Shown here: in pieces, positions 36,898 to 45,841 of the stretch
Position numbering within the stretch: position 1 is the first letter of the stretch
Layout of the letters: each line of letters starts with the position of its first letter
From: Oscillospiraceae bacterium
GTDB taxonomy: Bacteria; Bacillota; Clostridia; Oscillospirales; Ruminococcaceae
Direction: 5' to 3'
DNA: 64,000 bases
Assembly (NCBI GenBank): GCA_017828975.1
Contig: JAGAJN010000018.1
Coordinates: 62,001 to 126,000, forward strand
The notes under the pieces: generated by a model
Databases searched by the model: none
Told to the model about the DNA's origin: nothing
The model's input: only the letters and a program-made list of their open reading frames with translations
Translations under genes and position numbers: made by a program

Positions 36898-38499
36898 TTA
36901 ATTAGCTTTTCTTGCATAATCGGGGAGCAGCTTGGGAGATACAGCGTCGGTAGAGATACCTGCGTCAGCCATTTCCTTTGCAAAGCTGTTTACATGGTCA
37001 AGTGTGAGCTTGCCGAGCTTAACTTCCTTGTACTTAGCAGCAACGCTCTTACCTGCGTTTCTGCCGAATACGATAACGTCAAGGAGAGAGTTGCCCATAA
37101 GTCTGTTTCTGCCGTGGATACCGCCGACAGCCTCACCTGCAACGTAGAGATTCTCAACGCCGCTCATGCCGTCATCGGTAATGTCGATACCGCCGTTCTG
37201 GTAGTGAAGTGTGGGGTATACGATAATGGGTTCCTTACGAATGTCAATGCCGTATTCCATGAACATTCTCAGCATTGCGGGAATTCTCTTTTCGATAGTA
37301 CCCTCGCCGTTTTTCAGCTCGATCATGGGAGTATCCAGCCATACGCCTTCGCCGTCGCCTGTGCTGATGCCCTTGTGTCTTGCCTTGCACTCTCTGATGA
37401 TACCGGAAGCACAGATGTCACGTGTTTCCAGGGGGTGCATAAATACTTCACCGTCAACGTTTACCAGCTTTGCGCCCAGAGAACGAACCTTTTCGGTAAC
37501 CAGCGCACCGAAGATCTGCTCGGGGAATGCTGCGCCTGTGGGGTGATACTGGAGAGAGTCAGCGTAAAGAAGCTTTGCGCCTGCTCTGTAAGCCAGAACA
37601 AGACCGTCAGCTGTTGCGCCATAGTGGTTGGAGGTGGGGAAGCCCTGATAATGCAGTCTGCCAGCGCCGCCTGTTGCAATAACGACGGTCTTTGCTCTTG
37701 CAACCATGATCTCCTTGGTTTCCATATTCATCAGAACAGCGCCGGCAGCCTTGCCCTCGTCGTCCTTGATGATCTCGATAGCAGCTGTAAAGTCAACAAC
37801 GGGAATACCTCTGTTGAGGACCTCGTCACGGAGAGTTCTCATGATCTCTGCGCCGGAGTAGTCCTTACAAGCGTGCATTCTCTTTCTGGAGGTTCCGCCG
37901 CCGTGAGTGGTGACCATTGTACCGTCCTCGGTCTTGTCGAATTCAACGCCCAGCTCGTTCAGCCACTTGATAGCGTCGGGAGCGTCGTTTACCAGCTTGT
38001 AAACCAGCTCATGCTTAGCCTTGAAGTGACCTCCGCCGTATGCGTCAACATAGTGGATAGCGGGGGAATCGTTGGGCTTATCGGCAGCCTGGATACCGCC
38101 CTCAGCCATCATTGTGTTAGCGTCACCGATACGCAGCTTTGTTACGATCATAACGTTAGCGCCGCCGTTGTGAGCCTCGATAGCTGCGGAAGAGCCTGCT
38201 CCGCCGCCGCCGATTACCAGAACGTCAACGTCATATGCAGGGTGCTCCAGATCGATCTTTGCGGGGTCGATACGGCTGTTAGCCTGAAGCAGAGCAGCCA
38301 GCTCGTGAGGTACCTTTTCGCCCTTGTTAGGACCGATCTTCAATGTGGAGAACTCGGACTCGATGTAGTCGGGGTGATATGTCTTGAGAATATCGTCCTT
38401 TTCCTGAGCTGTCATTCTGACAGGCTCGTAGGCTGCGTTTGCAGCTCTGTTAGCTTCGACCTTCTTGATCGAAGCGATCATTTCTTCGTTAGTATACAT
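36898..38499 (-). CDS. frdA: Fumarate reductase flavoprotein subunit, soluble non-covalent-FAD type
   Basis: 533 residues. Reduces fumarate to succinate. FAD-binding VLVIGGGGAGSSAAIEAH (about 94-110). Catalytic and substrate residues of the family are present: QYHPTG, TEKVRSLGAK (Arg), LHYQNGGIDI (His) and GRNRLMGNSL (Arg). At the site of the covalent FAD histidine (SHT in E. coli FrdA) the sequence is ANT (Asn128), so FAD should be bound non-covalently. A roughly 90-residue N-terminal extension precedes the Rossmann fold, which is unusual. No membrane-anchor gene is near. FrdB follows upstream by 15 bp. L-aspartate oxidase was considered and is less likely given frdB. Confidence 0.9.
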   Translation of the reverse strand: MYTNEEMIASIKKVEANRAANAAYEPVRMTAQEKDDILKTYHPDYIESEFSTLKIGPNKGEKVPHELAALLQANSRIDPAKIDLEHPAYDVDVLVIGGGGAGSSAAIEAHNGGANVMIVTKLRIGDANTMMAEGGIQAADKPNDSPAIHYVDAYGGGHFKAKHELVYKLVNDAPDAIKWLNELGVEFDKTEDGTMVTTHGGGTSRKRMHACKDYSGAEIMRTLRDEVLNRGIPVVDFTAAIEIIKDDEGKAAGAVLMNMETKEIMVARAKTVVIATGGAGRLHYQGFPTSNHYGATADGLVLAYRAGAKLLYADSLQYHPTGAAFPEQIFGALVTEKVRSLGAKLVNVDGEVFMHPLETRDICASGIIRECKARHKGISTGDGEGVWLDTPMIELKNGEGTIEKRIPAMLRMFMEYGIDIRKEPIIVYPTLHYQNGGIDITDDGMSGVENLYVAGEAVGGIHGRNRLMGNSLLDVIVFGRNAGKSVAAKYKEVKLGKLTLDHVNSFAKEMADAGISTDAVSPKLLPDYARKAN

Positions 38500-38514
38500 T
38501 ATCGGCAGCCTCCC

Positions 38515-39189
38515 TTACTTCTCGATCTCTCTGTTGTTGTACAGCTCCTGCAGCTCCTCATCGGACTTAGCCATAAGGTCATCAAGAGCAGCCTTGAAAT
38601 CGCCATTGTAGATTTCCTTAACTCTGTCCTCAAGGTGCTGAGTCTTAGGCTGGATATACTTACCGTTAAGACGGCGAGCCAGCATAGCGACCTGAGGATG
38701 GGAGATGCCTGCGGGACATCTGGAGGAGCAAACGCCGCACATTACGCAGTCGAAGGACTCGTCTGCACACTTAGCGTACTCACCTCTCTGAGCGTATGCG
38801 ATGTACTGCATAACGTTCAGCTTCTGAGTACAAGCCTTTGTACAAGCGTTACAGCCGATACAGCTGTAAATTTCGGGATAAAGCTGCATCATTACCTGCT
38901 CGGTGGGCTTGATCTCCTCGATATTGTAGATCTTCTTTTCAAGAGGGAAGAAAGGCAGTGTAGCAACATACATATTGTCCATTACCTTTGTCTGACAAGC
39001 CAGACAGCCGTGAAGCTCGCTCTCGCCCTTGATTCTGTAAATAGTAGCACAAGCTCCGCAGAAGCCGTTGCGGCAGCCGCAGCCTCTTACAAGCTCATAG
39101 CCGGCATATTCGTAAGCCTTCATAATGGTCAGGTTGGACGGAACTTCGTACTTCTTGCCCATCAAGAATACATTAACCATATTTTCCAT
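38515..39189 (-). CDS. frdB: Fumarate reductase iron-sulfur subunit
   Basis: 224 residues. Carries electrons to FrdA. Plant-type [2Fe-2S] site with Cys39, Cys44, Cys47 and Cys62, then a dicluster domain with CIGCNACTKAC (110-120) and CVMCGVCSSRC (148-158). Both later sites have four cysteines in CxxCxxCxxxC form, so two [4Fe-4S] clusters are expected instead of the usual [4Fe-4S] plus [3Fe-4S] of quinone-linked FrdB. That fits a soluble, non-quinone partner. It lacks the HdrB-like CCG domain of archaeal TfrB; a separate HdrB is encoded in the same operon. Confidence 0.9.
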   Translation of the reverse strand: MENMVNVFLMGKKYEVPSNLTIMKAYEYAGYELVRGCGCRNGFCGACATIYRIKGESELHGCLACQTKVMDNMYVATLPFFPLEKKIYNIEEIKPTEQVMMQLYPEIYSCIGCNACTKACTQKLNVMQYIAYAQRGEYAKCADESFDCVMCGVCSSRCPAGISHPQVAMLARRLNGKYIQPKTQHLEDRVKEIYNGDFKAALDDLMAKSDEELQELYNNREIEK

Positions 39190-39209
39190 TTCTAGGTACT
39201 CTCCTTATA

Positions 39210-40037
39210 TTAATATTCGTTGGGAAGCTGTGAAAGCTGATCGAATCTGAACACAGGTCCGTCCTTGCAGACGTACTTGGAACCGATATTGCATCTTCCG
39301 CACTTACCTACTCCGCATTTCATACGAAGCTCCATAGTTGTAAATACCTGAGTTTCCTGGAAACCCAGCTCCTTAAGTCCGCTGAGGGTGAACTTTATCA
39401 TGATAGGAGGTCCGCACATTACAACTGTCTTGCCGAGGTCGGGGTTCAGCTCCTTAACATAGTTGGGAACGAAGCCAACGTGACCGTCCCAGCCTTCCTG
39501 CTCACGGTCGATGGTAAGATTTACCTCGATGCCGTCATCAGCCATCCACTCGTCAATGATCTCCTTGTAGTCAACGAGATCGTCCATGGAACGGGAGCCG
39601 TAGATGATCTGCACCTTGCCGTAATTGTCACGCTTATCTCTAACATAGTTGATTACCGAACGGAGAGGAGCAAGACCGATACCGCCTGCGATAAAGAGCA
39701 GGTCCTTGCCCTTAAATGCAGATTCAACGGGGAAACCGTTTCCGTAGGGTCCTCTGATGGTGATCTGCTGACCAACGTCCATAGCATGGAGCCAGGTGGT
39801 CAGGCAGCCGCACTTTTTAATGCTGAATTCCATAAATTCGGTGTTTGTGGGAGAAGATGTAATTGAGAACATAGCCTCGCCAACGCCGGGGATAGAAAGC
39901 ATTGCACACTGTCCGGGAATATGCTCAAAAACCTTCTTGCCGTCCGTACCCACAACTCTGAATGTCTTGACATCGGGAGTATCCTGTCTGATGTCGGTCA
40001 CAACGCCGAGCTTGGGAATGAGTGTTTCGTCGATCAT
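39210..40037 (-). CDS. flxA: FAD/NAD(P)-binding oxidoreductase subunit (FlxA-like)
   Basis: 275 residues. Ferredoxin-reductase-type module: FAD site FSITSSPT, pyridine nucleotide site FIAGGIGLAPLRS and VVMCGPPIM, then a C-terminal [2Fe-2S] site (KCGVGKCGRCNIG with a later Cys in YVCKDG), as in hydrogenase gamma and PyrK subunits. In FlxABCD complexes this subunit oxidises NADH. Start overlaps the end of flxB by 4 bp (ATGA). The name is by family and context. Confidence 0.88.
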   Translation of the reverse strand: MIDETLIPKLGVVTDIRQDTPDVKTFRVVGTDGKKVFEHIPGQCAMLSIPGVGEAMFSITSSPTNTEFMEFSIKKCGCLTTWLHAMDVGQQITIRGPYGNGFPVESAFKGKDLLFIAGGIGLAPLRSVINYVRDKRDNYGKVQIIYGSRSMDDLVDYKEIIDEWMADDGIEVNLTIDREQEGWDGHVGFVPNYVKELNPDLGKTVVMCGPPIMIKFTLSGLKELGFQETQVFTTMELRMKCGVGKCGRCNIGSKYVCKDGPVFRFDQLSQLPNEY

Positions 40038-41059
40038 TTCGATTCTCCTTCCAATGTTTTCATAACCTTAACGATATTCATTGAGATAGGACACTTGGAA
40101 AGACATCTTCCGCAGCCTACGCAGCCGAATTCTCCGTCATTGTTAGCGGGGAAATAAACCAGCTTGTGCATGAAACGCTGTCTGAAACGCTCCAGCTGAG
40201 TAAGACGGGGGTTTCCGTGAGCCATCTTGGTAAAATCGGAGAACATACAGGAGTCCCAGCATCTGAAACGCTTAACGCCGTGACCCGTTTCAAAATCTCT
40301 GATGTCATAGCACTGACAGGTGGGGCATACGAAGGTACATGTACCGCAGCCCAGGCAGGAAGCGGAAAGCTCTGCCCACTTGGGAGAATCGAACAACTCC
40401 ATCAGCTTGTCGCCGCCGAAAGCATCGGTGGAGAGGTTTGCCAGAGGAAGCTTCGGGAGAATATCCTTAACAGCAGCCTTCTGAGCCTCAACAGCGGAAG
40501 CATCGCCGTCCTCAAGAACTGCCTTAACCTTTTCAACGAAAGCGGTTCCCTTTTCGGTCTTAGCTTCGATGAACAGCTCGTCCTCGGTCATATAGCAAAC
40601 TGCGTCACCCTCGGGAGCGGTGGGGTCTACGCCGAAAGCGGTGCAGAAGCAGGTCTCCTCGGGTCTGGAGCAAGCCATTGTAACGATAGTACCGTGCTCT
40701 CTTCTTGACTTATAATAAGTATCAACGGGATCGGCGAGGAAAACCTTGTCAAGGATAGAGAAGCTTCTTGCATCACAGGCTCTTACGCCGAATACAACGA
40801 AGTCCTCAGTTTCTGTTCTCGGGTCGATTATCTCTATTTCCTTGCCCTTCATCTTGAAATCAACAAGACTTTCGGTCTGAGGGAAGAAAAATTCCTTTGC
40901 GCTCTTGACGGTTTTCAGAGCCTTGCTCATTTCCATACCGTCGCACCATCTGGTGAAGCGTGCCTGACCTGCGCCGTCGTCTGCGGGAATGTAAAGCGCA
41001 CTGCCCTCTGCGGCAGCCTTAAACAGGTCGTTCAGGTTATTCAGGGAAAGCTTGAACAT
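40034..41059 (-). CDS. flxB: Ferredoxin-type subunit (FlxB-like, hydrogenase beta/HydB family)
   Basis: 341 residues. An N-terminal domain of about 220 residues with CDARSFSILDKVF and CSRPEETCFCTAFG is characteristic of the sulfhydrogenase beta/HydB family. The C-terminal dicluster has CLGCGTCTFVCPTC and CVGCGRCLSKCP. It should relay electrons between FlxA and the Hdr part. A 2-bp gap to flxC upstream indicates coupled translation. Confidence 0.85.
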   Translation of the reverse strand: MFKLSLNNLNDLFKAAAEGSALYIPADDGAGQARFTRWCDGMEMSKALKTVKSAKEFFFPQTESLVDFKMKGKEIEIIDPRTETEDFVVFGVRACDARSFSILDKVFLADPVDTYYKSRREHGTIVTMACSRPEETCFCTAFGVDPTAPEGDAVCYMTEDELFIEAKTEKGTAFVEKVKAVLEDGDASAVEAQKAAVKDILPKLPLANLSTDAFGGDKLMELFDSPKWAELSASCLGCGTCTFVCPTCQCYDIRDFETGHGVKRFRCWDSCMFSDFTKMAHGNPRLTQLERFRQRFMHKLVYFPANNDGEFGCVGCGRCLSKCPISMNIVKVMKTLEGESK

Positions 41060-41061
41060 TA

Positions 41062-42033
41062 TCAGTTACCTCCCTTTTCATATACTATGCTCGGCTCAAC
41101 GTCCTCTGTGTCGAAGATGTTAAGGGGAGCTCTTGTTTCGGTATCCTCGCCCGCCTGGAATTCACCGTAGAACTCGTTGATGTCCTTAATGAACTTTCTG
41201 TTCAGCAGGTGCAGGGGGATATTCTGGGGACAAACTCTGGAGCATTCGCCGCAGTCTGTGCAGCGTCCCGCAACGTGGAATGCACGGATAATATGGAACA
41301 TATTCTCCTCAAAGCTGTCAGCGGCAGCCTTCTGAGCGATACCCGAATTATCATTATCGAATACGCATCTTTCGCATGTACAAGCGGGGCAAACGTTACG
41401 GCAGGCGTTGCAGCGGATACATCTGGAAAGCTCACCTCTCCAGAAAGCAAATCTCTCCTCGGAGGACATTGCCTCCAGCTTTTCTACCATATCGAAGCGG
41501 TTGGACTCACAAACCTCTCCGTCCTCGCCCAGCAGCTCGTCATATGCAACGTGCTTCTTGGACTTGCAGGAAAGGCATCTCTCGGGGAGTGCGTCAGCCT
41601 TAGCAATGGTCTTTTCGCCGTAGAGGGTGTCAACAACGAAGCTGTCGCCCTCGGTCTTAATGCCTGTGATACCTGTGATACCCTTCAACTTAAGAGTTTC
41701 ACCATCGGTCTTTCCGTCGCAGGGAACGCCTACAACGTAGATATTATCACGGATAATACGGTGCTCCTTGGTAAGCTGGTTAAAGCTGTATGTATCGCAG
41801 GGCTTCAGGAAAACGAGAATTTTCCCTTCCTTGCGGGACTCCTTTACCAGATATTTTGAGAAATTTGCGCCGCAGAAGTCATTGTAAACAAAGCCTGCGT
41901 CCAGCTCCTCGGCAGAACTGAATACTGCGGGGGTAATATCGTAAGCGAAATCTCCCGCCTTCCAGCCGATCACACGATTGACGGTTCCGTTCTGCAGAAG
42001 CTCCTTAGCACGGGCGATCATTTTTCCTTGCAT
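41062..42033 (-). CDS. flxC: Iron-sulfur subunit (FlxC-like)
   Basis: 323 residues. The N-terminal part (LVFLKPCDTYSFNQL, VVGVPCDGKTDG) resembles the FrhB/FdhB-like family of electron-transfer subunits. Middle CLSCKSKKH; C-terminal dicluster with CIRCNACRNVCPACTCERC and CTDCGECSRVCP. Start ATG 42033 has GGAGG and overlaps flxD by 16 bp. Role by family: electron relay in the Flx module. Confidence 0.83.
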   Translation of the reverse strand: MQGKMIARAKELLQNGTVNRVIGWKAGDFAYDITPAVFSSAEELDAGFVYNDFCGANFSKYLVKESRKEGKILVFLKPCDTYSFNQLTKEHRIIRDNIYVVGVPCDGKTDGETLKLKGITGITGIKTEGDSFVVDTLYGEKTIAKADALPERCLSCKSKKHVAYDELLGEDGEVCESNRFDMVEKLEAMSSEERFAFWRGELSRCIRCNACRNVCPACTCERCVFDNDNSGIAQKAAADSFEENMFHIIRAFHVAGRCTDCGECSRVCPQNIPLHLLNRKFIKDINEFYGEFQAGEDTETRAPLNIFDTEDVEPSIVYEKGGN

Positions 42034-42461
42034 CTCAGATCCTCCAATCTCTTGTTCTCGCCGAGCTTGGTAACAGTCTCGACAAACTCATTCATAGTAG
42101 CGGCAAACTTTGCACCCTCAGCTGCGGATACCCATTCAACACGGGTCCTTTCTCTCTCAATGCCGAGGTAATCCAGCATAGAGAACAGCAGAGTCATTCT
42201 TCTTCTTGCATAGTAGTTGCCTGTGGTGTAGTGGCAGTCGCCGGGGTGGCAGCCGCACATGATAACGCCGTCAGCACCCCTCTGGAAGGCACGGAGAATA
42301 AACATAGGATTTACACGGCAGGAGCAGGGAACTCTGATGATCTTAACATCGGCAGGATAGTTAAGTCTGTTTGTTCCCGCTAAGTCAGCACCTGCATATG
42401 AACACCAGTTGCAGCAGAAAGCAACAATGGTAGGCTTAAATTCTTTTTCATTTACTTGCAT
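42018..42461 (-). CDS. flxD: MvhD-like [2Fe-2S] subunit (FlxD)
   Basis: 147 residues from ATG 42461, inside the end of hdrA; a longer upstream frame is only overlap with hdrA. MvhD/VhuD proteins connect an electron donor to HdrA. Start region FKPTIVAFCCNWCSYAGADLAG, then VPCSCRVNP and MCGCHPGDCHY give the five-cysteine [2Fe-2S] pattern. Overlaps hdrA by 10 bp and flxC by 16 bp. Confidence 0.92.
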   Translation of the reverse strand: MQVNEKEFKPTIVAFCCNWCSYAGADLAGTNRLNYPADVKIIRVPCSCRVNPMFILRAFQRGADGVIMCGCHPGDCHYTTGNYYARRRMTLLFSMLDYLGIERERTRVEWVSAAEGAKFAATMNEFVETVTKLGENKRLEDLRCKEK

Positions 42462-44443
42462 ATTGCATCTACCTCCGCCATAATCTGCTTGTTGGAGAAG
42501 CCCTTCAGATCCATTGCGCCGGAAGGACAAGCAACCGTACAAGCTCCGCAGCCCTGACATACAGCCTCGTTAACGGCAGCAACACGACGGATAGCCGTAG
42601 TTCTGTCGGGCATTCTGAATTCCTTGTCGGAATAGGTGATAGCACCGTAGGGACAAACCTTTTCACAGGAGGAGCAGCCGTTACACAGCATTTCATCGGA
42701 ATGAGCAACGCAGGGATTGCAGGTGAGCTTATCCTTGCAAAGCAGACCGATGACCTTAGCAGCAGCGGCACTTGCCTGAGATACAGTTTCGGGAATATCC
42801 TTAGGACCCTGACATGTACCCGAAAGGAACACGCCTGCTGTGGGGCTTTCTACGGGACGAAGCTTTGCGTGAGCCTCGGTGAAGAAGTCGTTGGTGTCCA
42901 TACTTGCGGTGAGCATTGTAGCAAGAGGTCTTGCACTCTTGTCAGGCTCGATAGCAGCGGCAAGAACAACGAGGTCTGCGCTGATATGGAGCTGCTCATT
43001 GGAGATAAGGTCTGATGCCTGAACATCGAGAGTACCGTCTGCTCTGGGAGCTACCTTTCCTACCATACCTTTAATATAGTGAACATTGTAATCCTCAACG
43101 GCTCTGCGGTAGAACTCGTCGAAGTTCTTACCGGGAGTACGCACGTCAATGTAGAATACATAAACGTCGGTGTCGGGATATTTTTCACGGGTAAGCATAG
43201 CGTGCTTAGCGGTGTACATACAGCAGATCTTGGAGCAGTAGGGCTTGCCGCAGCCGGAAGTGTCACGGGAGCCTACGCACTGTACGAACACGATAGTGTG
43301 GGGGTGCTTTCCGTCGGAGGGTCTGAGAAGCTGTCCGCTTGTAGGACCTGCCGCATTTGTCAGACGCTCGAATTCCAGAGAGGTGATAACGTCCTTGCTC
43401 TGAGAGTAAGCAAATTCATCGAAATTATCAAGCTTGATGGGATTGAAGCCTGTTGCGGCAACGATAGCACCGTACTTTTCCTCGATGATCTCGTCCTGCT
43501 GCTTGTAGTCGATAGCACCTGCGGTACAAACCTTGGAGCAGACGCCGCACTTGCCGTTCTTGAGCATATTACAGTAATCAGCATCAATGGTAGCTACCTT
43601 GGGAACAGCCTGAGCAAAGGGAATGTAGATAGCACGTCTGTTGTTCATTCCCAGATTGAACTCGTTGGGAACGTTCTTAACAGGGCACTTTTCGGTACAA
43701 ACGCCGCAGCCTGTACACTTGGTGGTATCAACATATCTAGCCTTCTTCTTAATGGAAACGGTGAAGTTACCAACGAAGCCCTTAACAGCAGTAACCTCAC
43801 TGTAAGAGTAGATGTGTATCTTTTCATTCTGAGCGCAGTCAACCATCTTAGGTGTCAGGATACAAGCTGCGCAGTCCAGTGTGGGGAATGTCTTGTCTAT
43901 CTGAGTCATCTTACCGCCGATGGTGGGCTTTGTTTCAACAATATCAACATCGAAGCCAGCCTCTGCAATATCCAGAGCTGTCTGAATACCTGCAATACCG
44001 CCTCCAATGACCAGAGCTCTCTTGACAACGGGGCTTTCGCCTGCTGTAAGAGGAGCATTCAGATGAACCTTTGCAATAGCAGCCTTACCGAGGATAATAG
44101 CCTTCTCGGTACCTGTCTGCTTGTCCTTATGTATCCAGGAGCACTGCTCACGGATATTTGCGATCTCGACCATGTAGGGGTTGATTCCCGCACCCTGAAC
44201 GGTCTTACGGAATGTAGCCTCGTGCATACGGGGCGAGCAGGAGCAGATAACAACGCCTGTAAGGTTATGTTCCTTGATAGCGTCCTTTATCATATTCTGA
44301 CCTGCTTCGGAGCACATGTACTGATAGTTAGTGGAGAAAACCACTCCCGGCTCTGACTTGAGAGCTTCGGAAACCGCCTCAACATCGACGGTTGCAGCGA
44401 TATTGCTTCCGCACCAACATACAAATACGCCAATTCTCTGCAT
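42452..44443 (-). CDS. hdrA: Heterodisulfide reductase subunit A
   Basis: 663 residues, full length. Flavin electron-bifurcating hub. N-terminal domain with cysteines (WCGSN, SCSPRMHEATFR), thioredoxin-reductase-like FAD domain (GGGIAG, 147-152), an inserted ferredoxin module (CTGCGVCTEKC 243-253 and CGVCSKVC), and a C-terminal ferredoxin with CNGCSSCEKVC (from 587) and CQGCGACTVAC (from 629). Organisms with HdrABC-FlxABCD use it without methanogenesis. SD GGAGG; 12 bp after hdrC. Confidence 0.95.
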   Translation of the reverse strand: MQRIGVFVCWCGSNIAATVDVEAVSEALKSEPGVVFSTNYQYMCSEAGQNMIKDAIKEHNLTGVVICSCSPRMHEATFRKTVQGAGINPYMVEIANIREQCSWIHKDKQTGTEKAIILGKAAIAKVHLNAPLTAGESPVVKRALVIGGGIAGIQTALDIAEAGFDVDIVETKPTIGGKMTQIDKTFPTLDCAACILTPKMVDCAQNEKIHIYSYSEVTAVKGFVGNFTVSIKKKARYVDTTKCTGCGVCTEKCPVKNVPNEFNLGMNNRRAIYIPFAQAVPKVATIDADYCNMLKNGKCGVCSKVCTAGAIDYKQQDEIIEEKYGAIVAATGFNPIKLDNFDEFAYSQSKDVITSLEFERLTNAAGPTSGQLLRPSDGKHPHTIVFVQCVGSRDTSGCGKPYCSKICCMYTAKHAMLTREKYPDTDVYVFYIDVRTPGKNFDEFYRRAVEDYNVHYIKGMVGKVAPRADGTLDVQASDLISNEQLHISADLVVLAAAIEPDKSARPLATMLTASMDTNDFFTEAHAKLRPVESPTAGVFLSGTCQGPKDIPETVSQASAAAAKVIGLLCKDKLTCNPCVAHSDEMLCNGCSSCEKVCPYGAITYSDKEFRMPDRTTAIRRVAAVNEAVCQGCGACTVACPSGAMDLKGFSNKQIMAEVDAICK

Positions 44444-44455
44444 TTTTTCTCCTCC

Positions 44456-44839
44456 TTATCTCTTATATTTGCGGAATGCGCTGACGATAGCCTGCTGAGG
44501 AAGATCCTCGTCCAGCATATCGGGGATATTTTCCGCCTTGATATGATTCATACCGCTCTGTCTTAAAACGGCATTTCTGATACCCTCTACGACCTTTGCG
44601 GGCTCAACACCTCTGGGGCAGCGCTCAACGCAGGCGTAGCAGGAAAGACATTTGTAGATAGAATCCGAGTTGAGCAGCGGCTCAAGATCACCCTTCTCTA
44701 CCATATAAACGAACTGATGGGGATGATATTCCATCTCGTCATATGAGGGACAGGTAGCCGAGCATTTGCCGCATCTCATACATTTCAGAACATTGACACC
44801 GCTGGAACGGAGTACCTGTTCCTTTGTTACCTTGCTCAT
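44456..44839 (-). CDS. hdrC: Heterodisulfide reductase subunit C
   Basis: 127 residues. Two [4Fe-4S] sites: Cys20, 23, 26, 30 and Cys64, 67, 70, 74. Passes electrons between HdrA and HdrB. Good SD (GGAG). A 103-bp gap with a hairpin separates it from hdrB, unlike the tight spacing elsewhere in the operon. Confidence 0.93.
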   Translation of the reverse strand: MSKVTKEQVLRSSGVNVLKCMRCGKCSATCPSYDEMEYHPHQFVYMVEKGDLEPLLNSDSIYKCLSCYACVERCPRGVEPAKVVEGIRNAVLRQSGMNHIKAENIPDMLDEDLPQQAIVSAFRKYKR

Positions 44840-44854
44840 AAAGAAGCTCCATTT

Positions 44855-44900
44855 CTCCGCCGAACATTTTCTTCGGGGAACGGTACATTCATCGGCGGAG
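44855..44900 (-). other. Intercistronic hairpin between hdrB and hdrC
   Basis: Perfect 9-bp inverted repeat (44855-44863 and 44892-44900) with a 28-nt loop that has an inner CCGAA/TTCGG pairing. No T run, so more likely an RNA processing or stability element than a terminator. Confidence 0.55.
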
Positions 44901-44942
44901 GAATGGACCGTATATGTATCCCCAAAACCTATGTAAGGTTTT

Positions 44943-45728
44943 TTAGTCCTTTACACCCAGAGCCTCAGCAAGAAGCTCAGTGAAGTAGTAAACGGGAATG
45001 TCACTTTCATCAGCGTTTTTATTGAGATTGTACAGGCAGAGAGGACAGGCAGTGATTATCATATCTGCGCCGTTTTCTGCCGCACTTGATGCTACCTTGT
45101 TGCTCTTTTTCTTAGCAAGAGCCTTGTCCTCCATGGTGACATAGCCGCCGCAGCATTCGTTGCGGTAGGGATAAACCACAGGCTCAGCACCGATAGCCCT
45201 GATGAAATCCTCGATAATTGTGGGGTTCTCGGGGTTATCCATCTGCATTACCTTGCCGGGACGAAGGAGCAGACAGCCGTAATATGCGGCGATCTTCTTG
45301 CCTGTCAGAGGATTTGTGACCTTCTCGGCGATCTTGTCAAAGCCGACTCTGTCACGGAGCATTTCCAGATAGTGGATAACGTTTGTTTCTCCGTTATAAG
45401 GCACATCAAGCTTCATATAGTTGTTAGCCTTTGCGGAAAAATCGGGGTCGTTCTTCATAGCGTCATTGGTCTGCTTGAGAACGTTGTGGCACGCCGAGCA
45501 AAGTGTAACAAGGTCATTGCCCTTATCCTTTGCCGAAGCGAGGGATCTAACGGCAGACAGCTTGGAAGCTATCTCGTCCTTGGACATGGAGAAGGTTCCT
45601 CCGCAGCACTGCCAGTCGGGAAGCTCTTCAAGCGTAACGCCCAAAGCTTCTGCGGCTTTTCTGCCGTATCTGTCCAGATCCTTGGCTTTAGTTTTCAGCG
45701 TACAGCCGGGATAGTAACTGAAAGTCAT
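44943..45728 (-). CDS. hdrB: Heterodisulfide reductase subunit B
   Basis: 261 residues with two intact CCG domains: Cys9, Cys41-Cys42, Cys77, Cys80; and Cys152, Cys192-Cys193, Cys228, Cys231. In HdrB these hold two noncubane [4Fe-4S] clusters that reduce a disulfide. Here no DsrC or other disulfide carrier is in the window; FrdAB downstream may be the final acceptor instead. Lies 113 bp after fumC with a strong hairpin in the gap. Confidence 0.93.
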   Translation of the reverse strand: MTFSYYPGCTLKTKAKDLDRYGRKAAEALGVTLEELPDWQCCGGTFSMSKDEIASKLSAVRSLASAKDKGNDLVTLCSACHNVLKQTNDAMKNDPDFSAKANNYMKLDVPYNGETNVIHYLEMLRDRVGFDKIAEKVTNPLTGKKIAAYYGCLLLRPGKVMQMDNPENPTIIEDFIRAIGAEPVVYPYRNECCGGYVTMEDKALAKKKSNKVASSAAENGADMIITACPLCLYNLNKNADESDIPVYYFTELLAEALGVKD

Positions 45729-45781
45729 AGTAATTTTCCTTTCCCCGAACGTACCTTGCCGATACGCCCGTATATATTTGA

Positions 45782-45818
45782 GGGCAGCAGAAGAAGGCGT
45801 TACCCTCCTCTGCTTCCC
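45782..45818 (-). other. Strong hairpin between fumC and hdrB
   Basis: Arms 45818-45803 and 45797-45782, 16 positions with one mismatch and two G-U pairs, 5-nt loop. No T run after it. It could separate fumC mRNA from the hdr-flx-frd mRNA or act as a partial terminator. Confidence 0.6.
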
Positions 45819-45841
45819 AATGGTTGCATTTGTCGATCAGA

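Noticed and set aside
36898-38499. Flavoprotein as L-aspartate oxidase (NadB)
   Set aside because: An FrdB-type iron-sulfur gene is adjacent and co-transcribed, and fumarase heads the operon; no NAD synthesis genes nearby.
36994-39195. Long open frame (733 codons) antisense to frdAB
   Set aside because: It is a reading-frame shadow of codon bias; the product is Ser/Cys/Val-rich with no domain, and the opposite strand has clear protein families.
43079-44356. Long open frame antisense to hdrA
   Set aside because: Same shadow effect; no start signals or domain.
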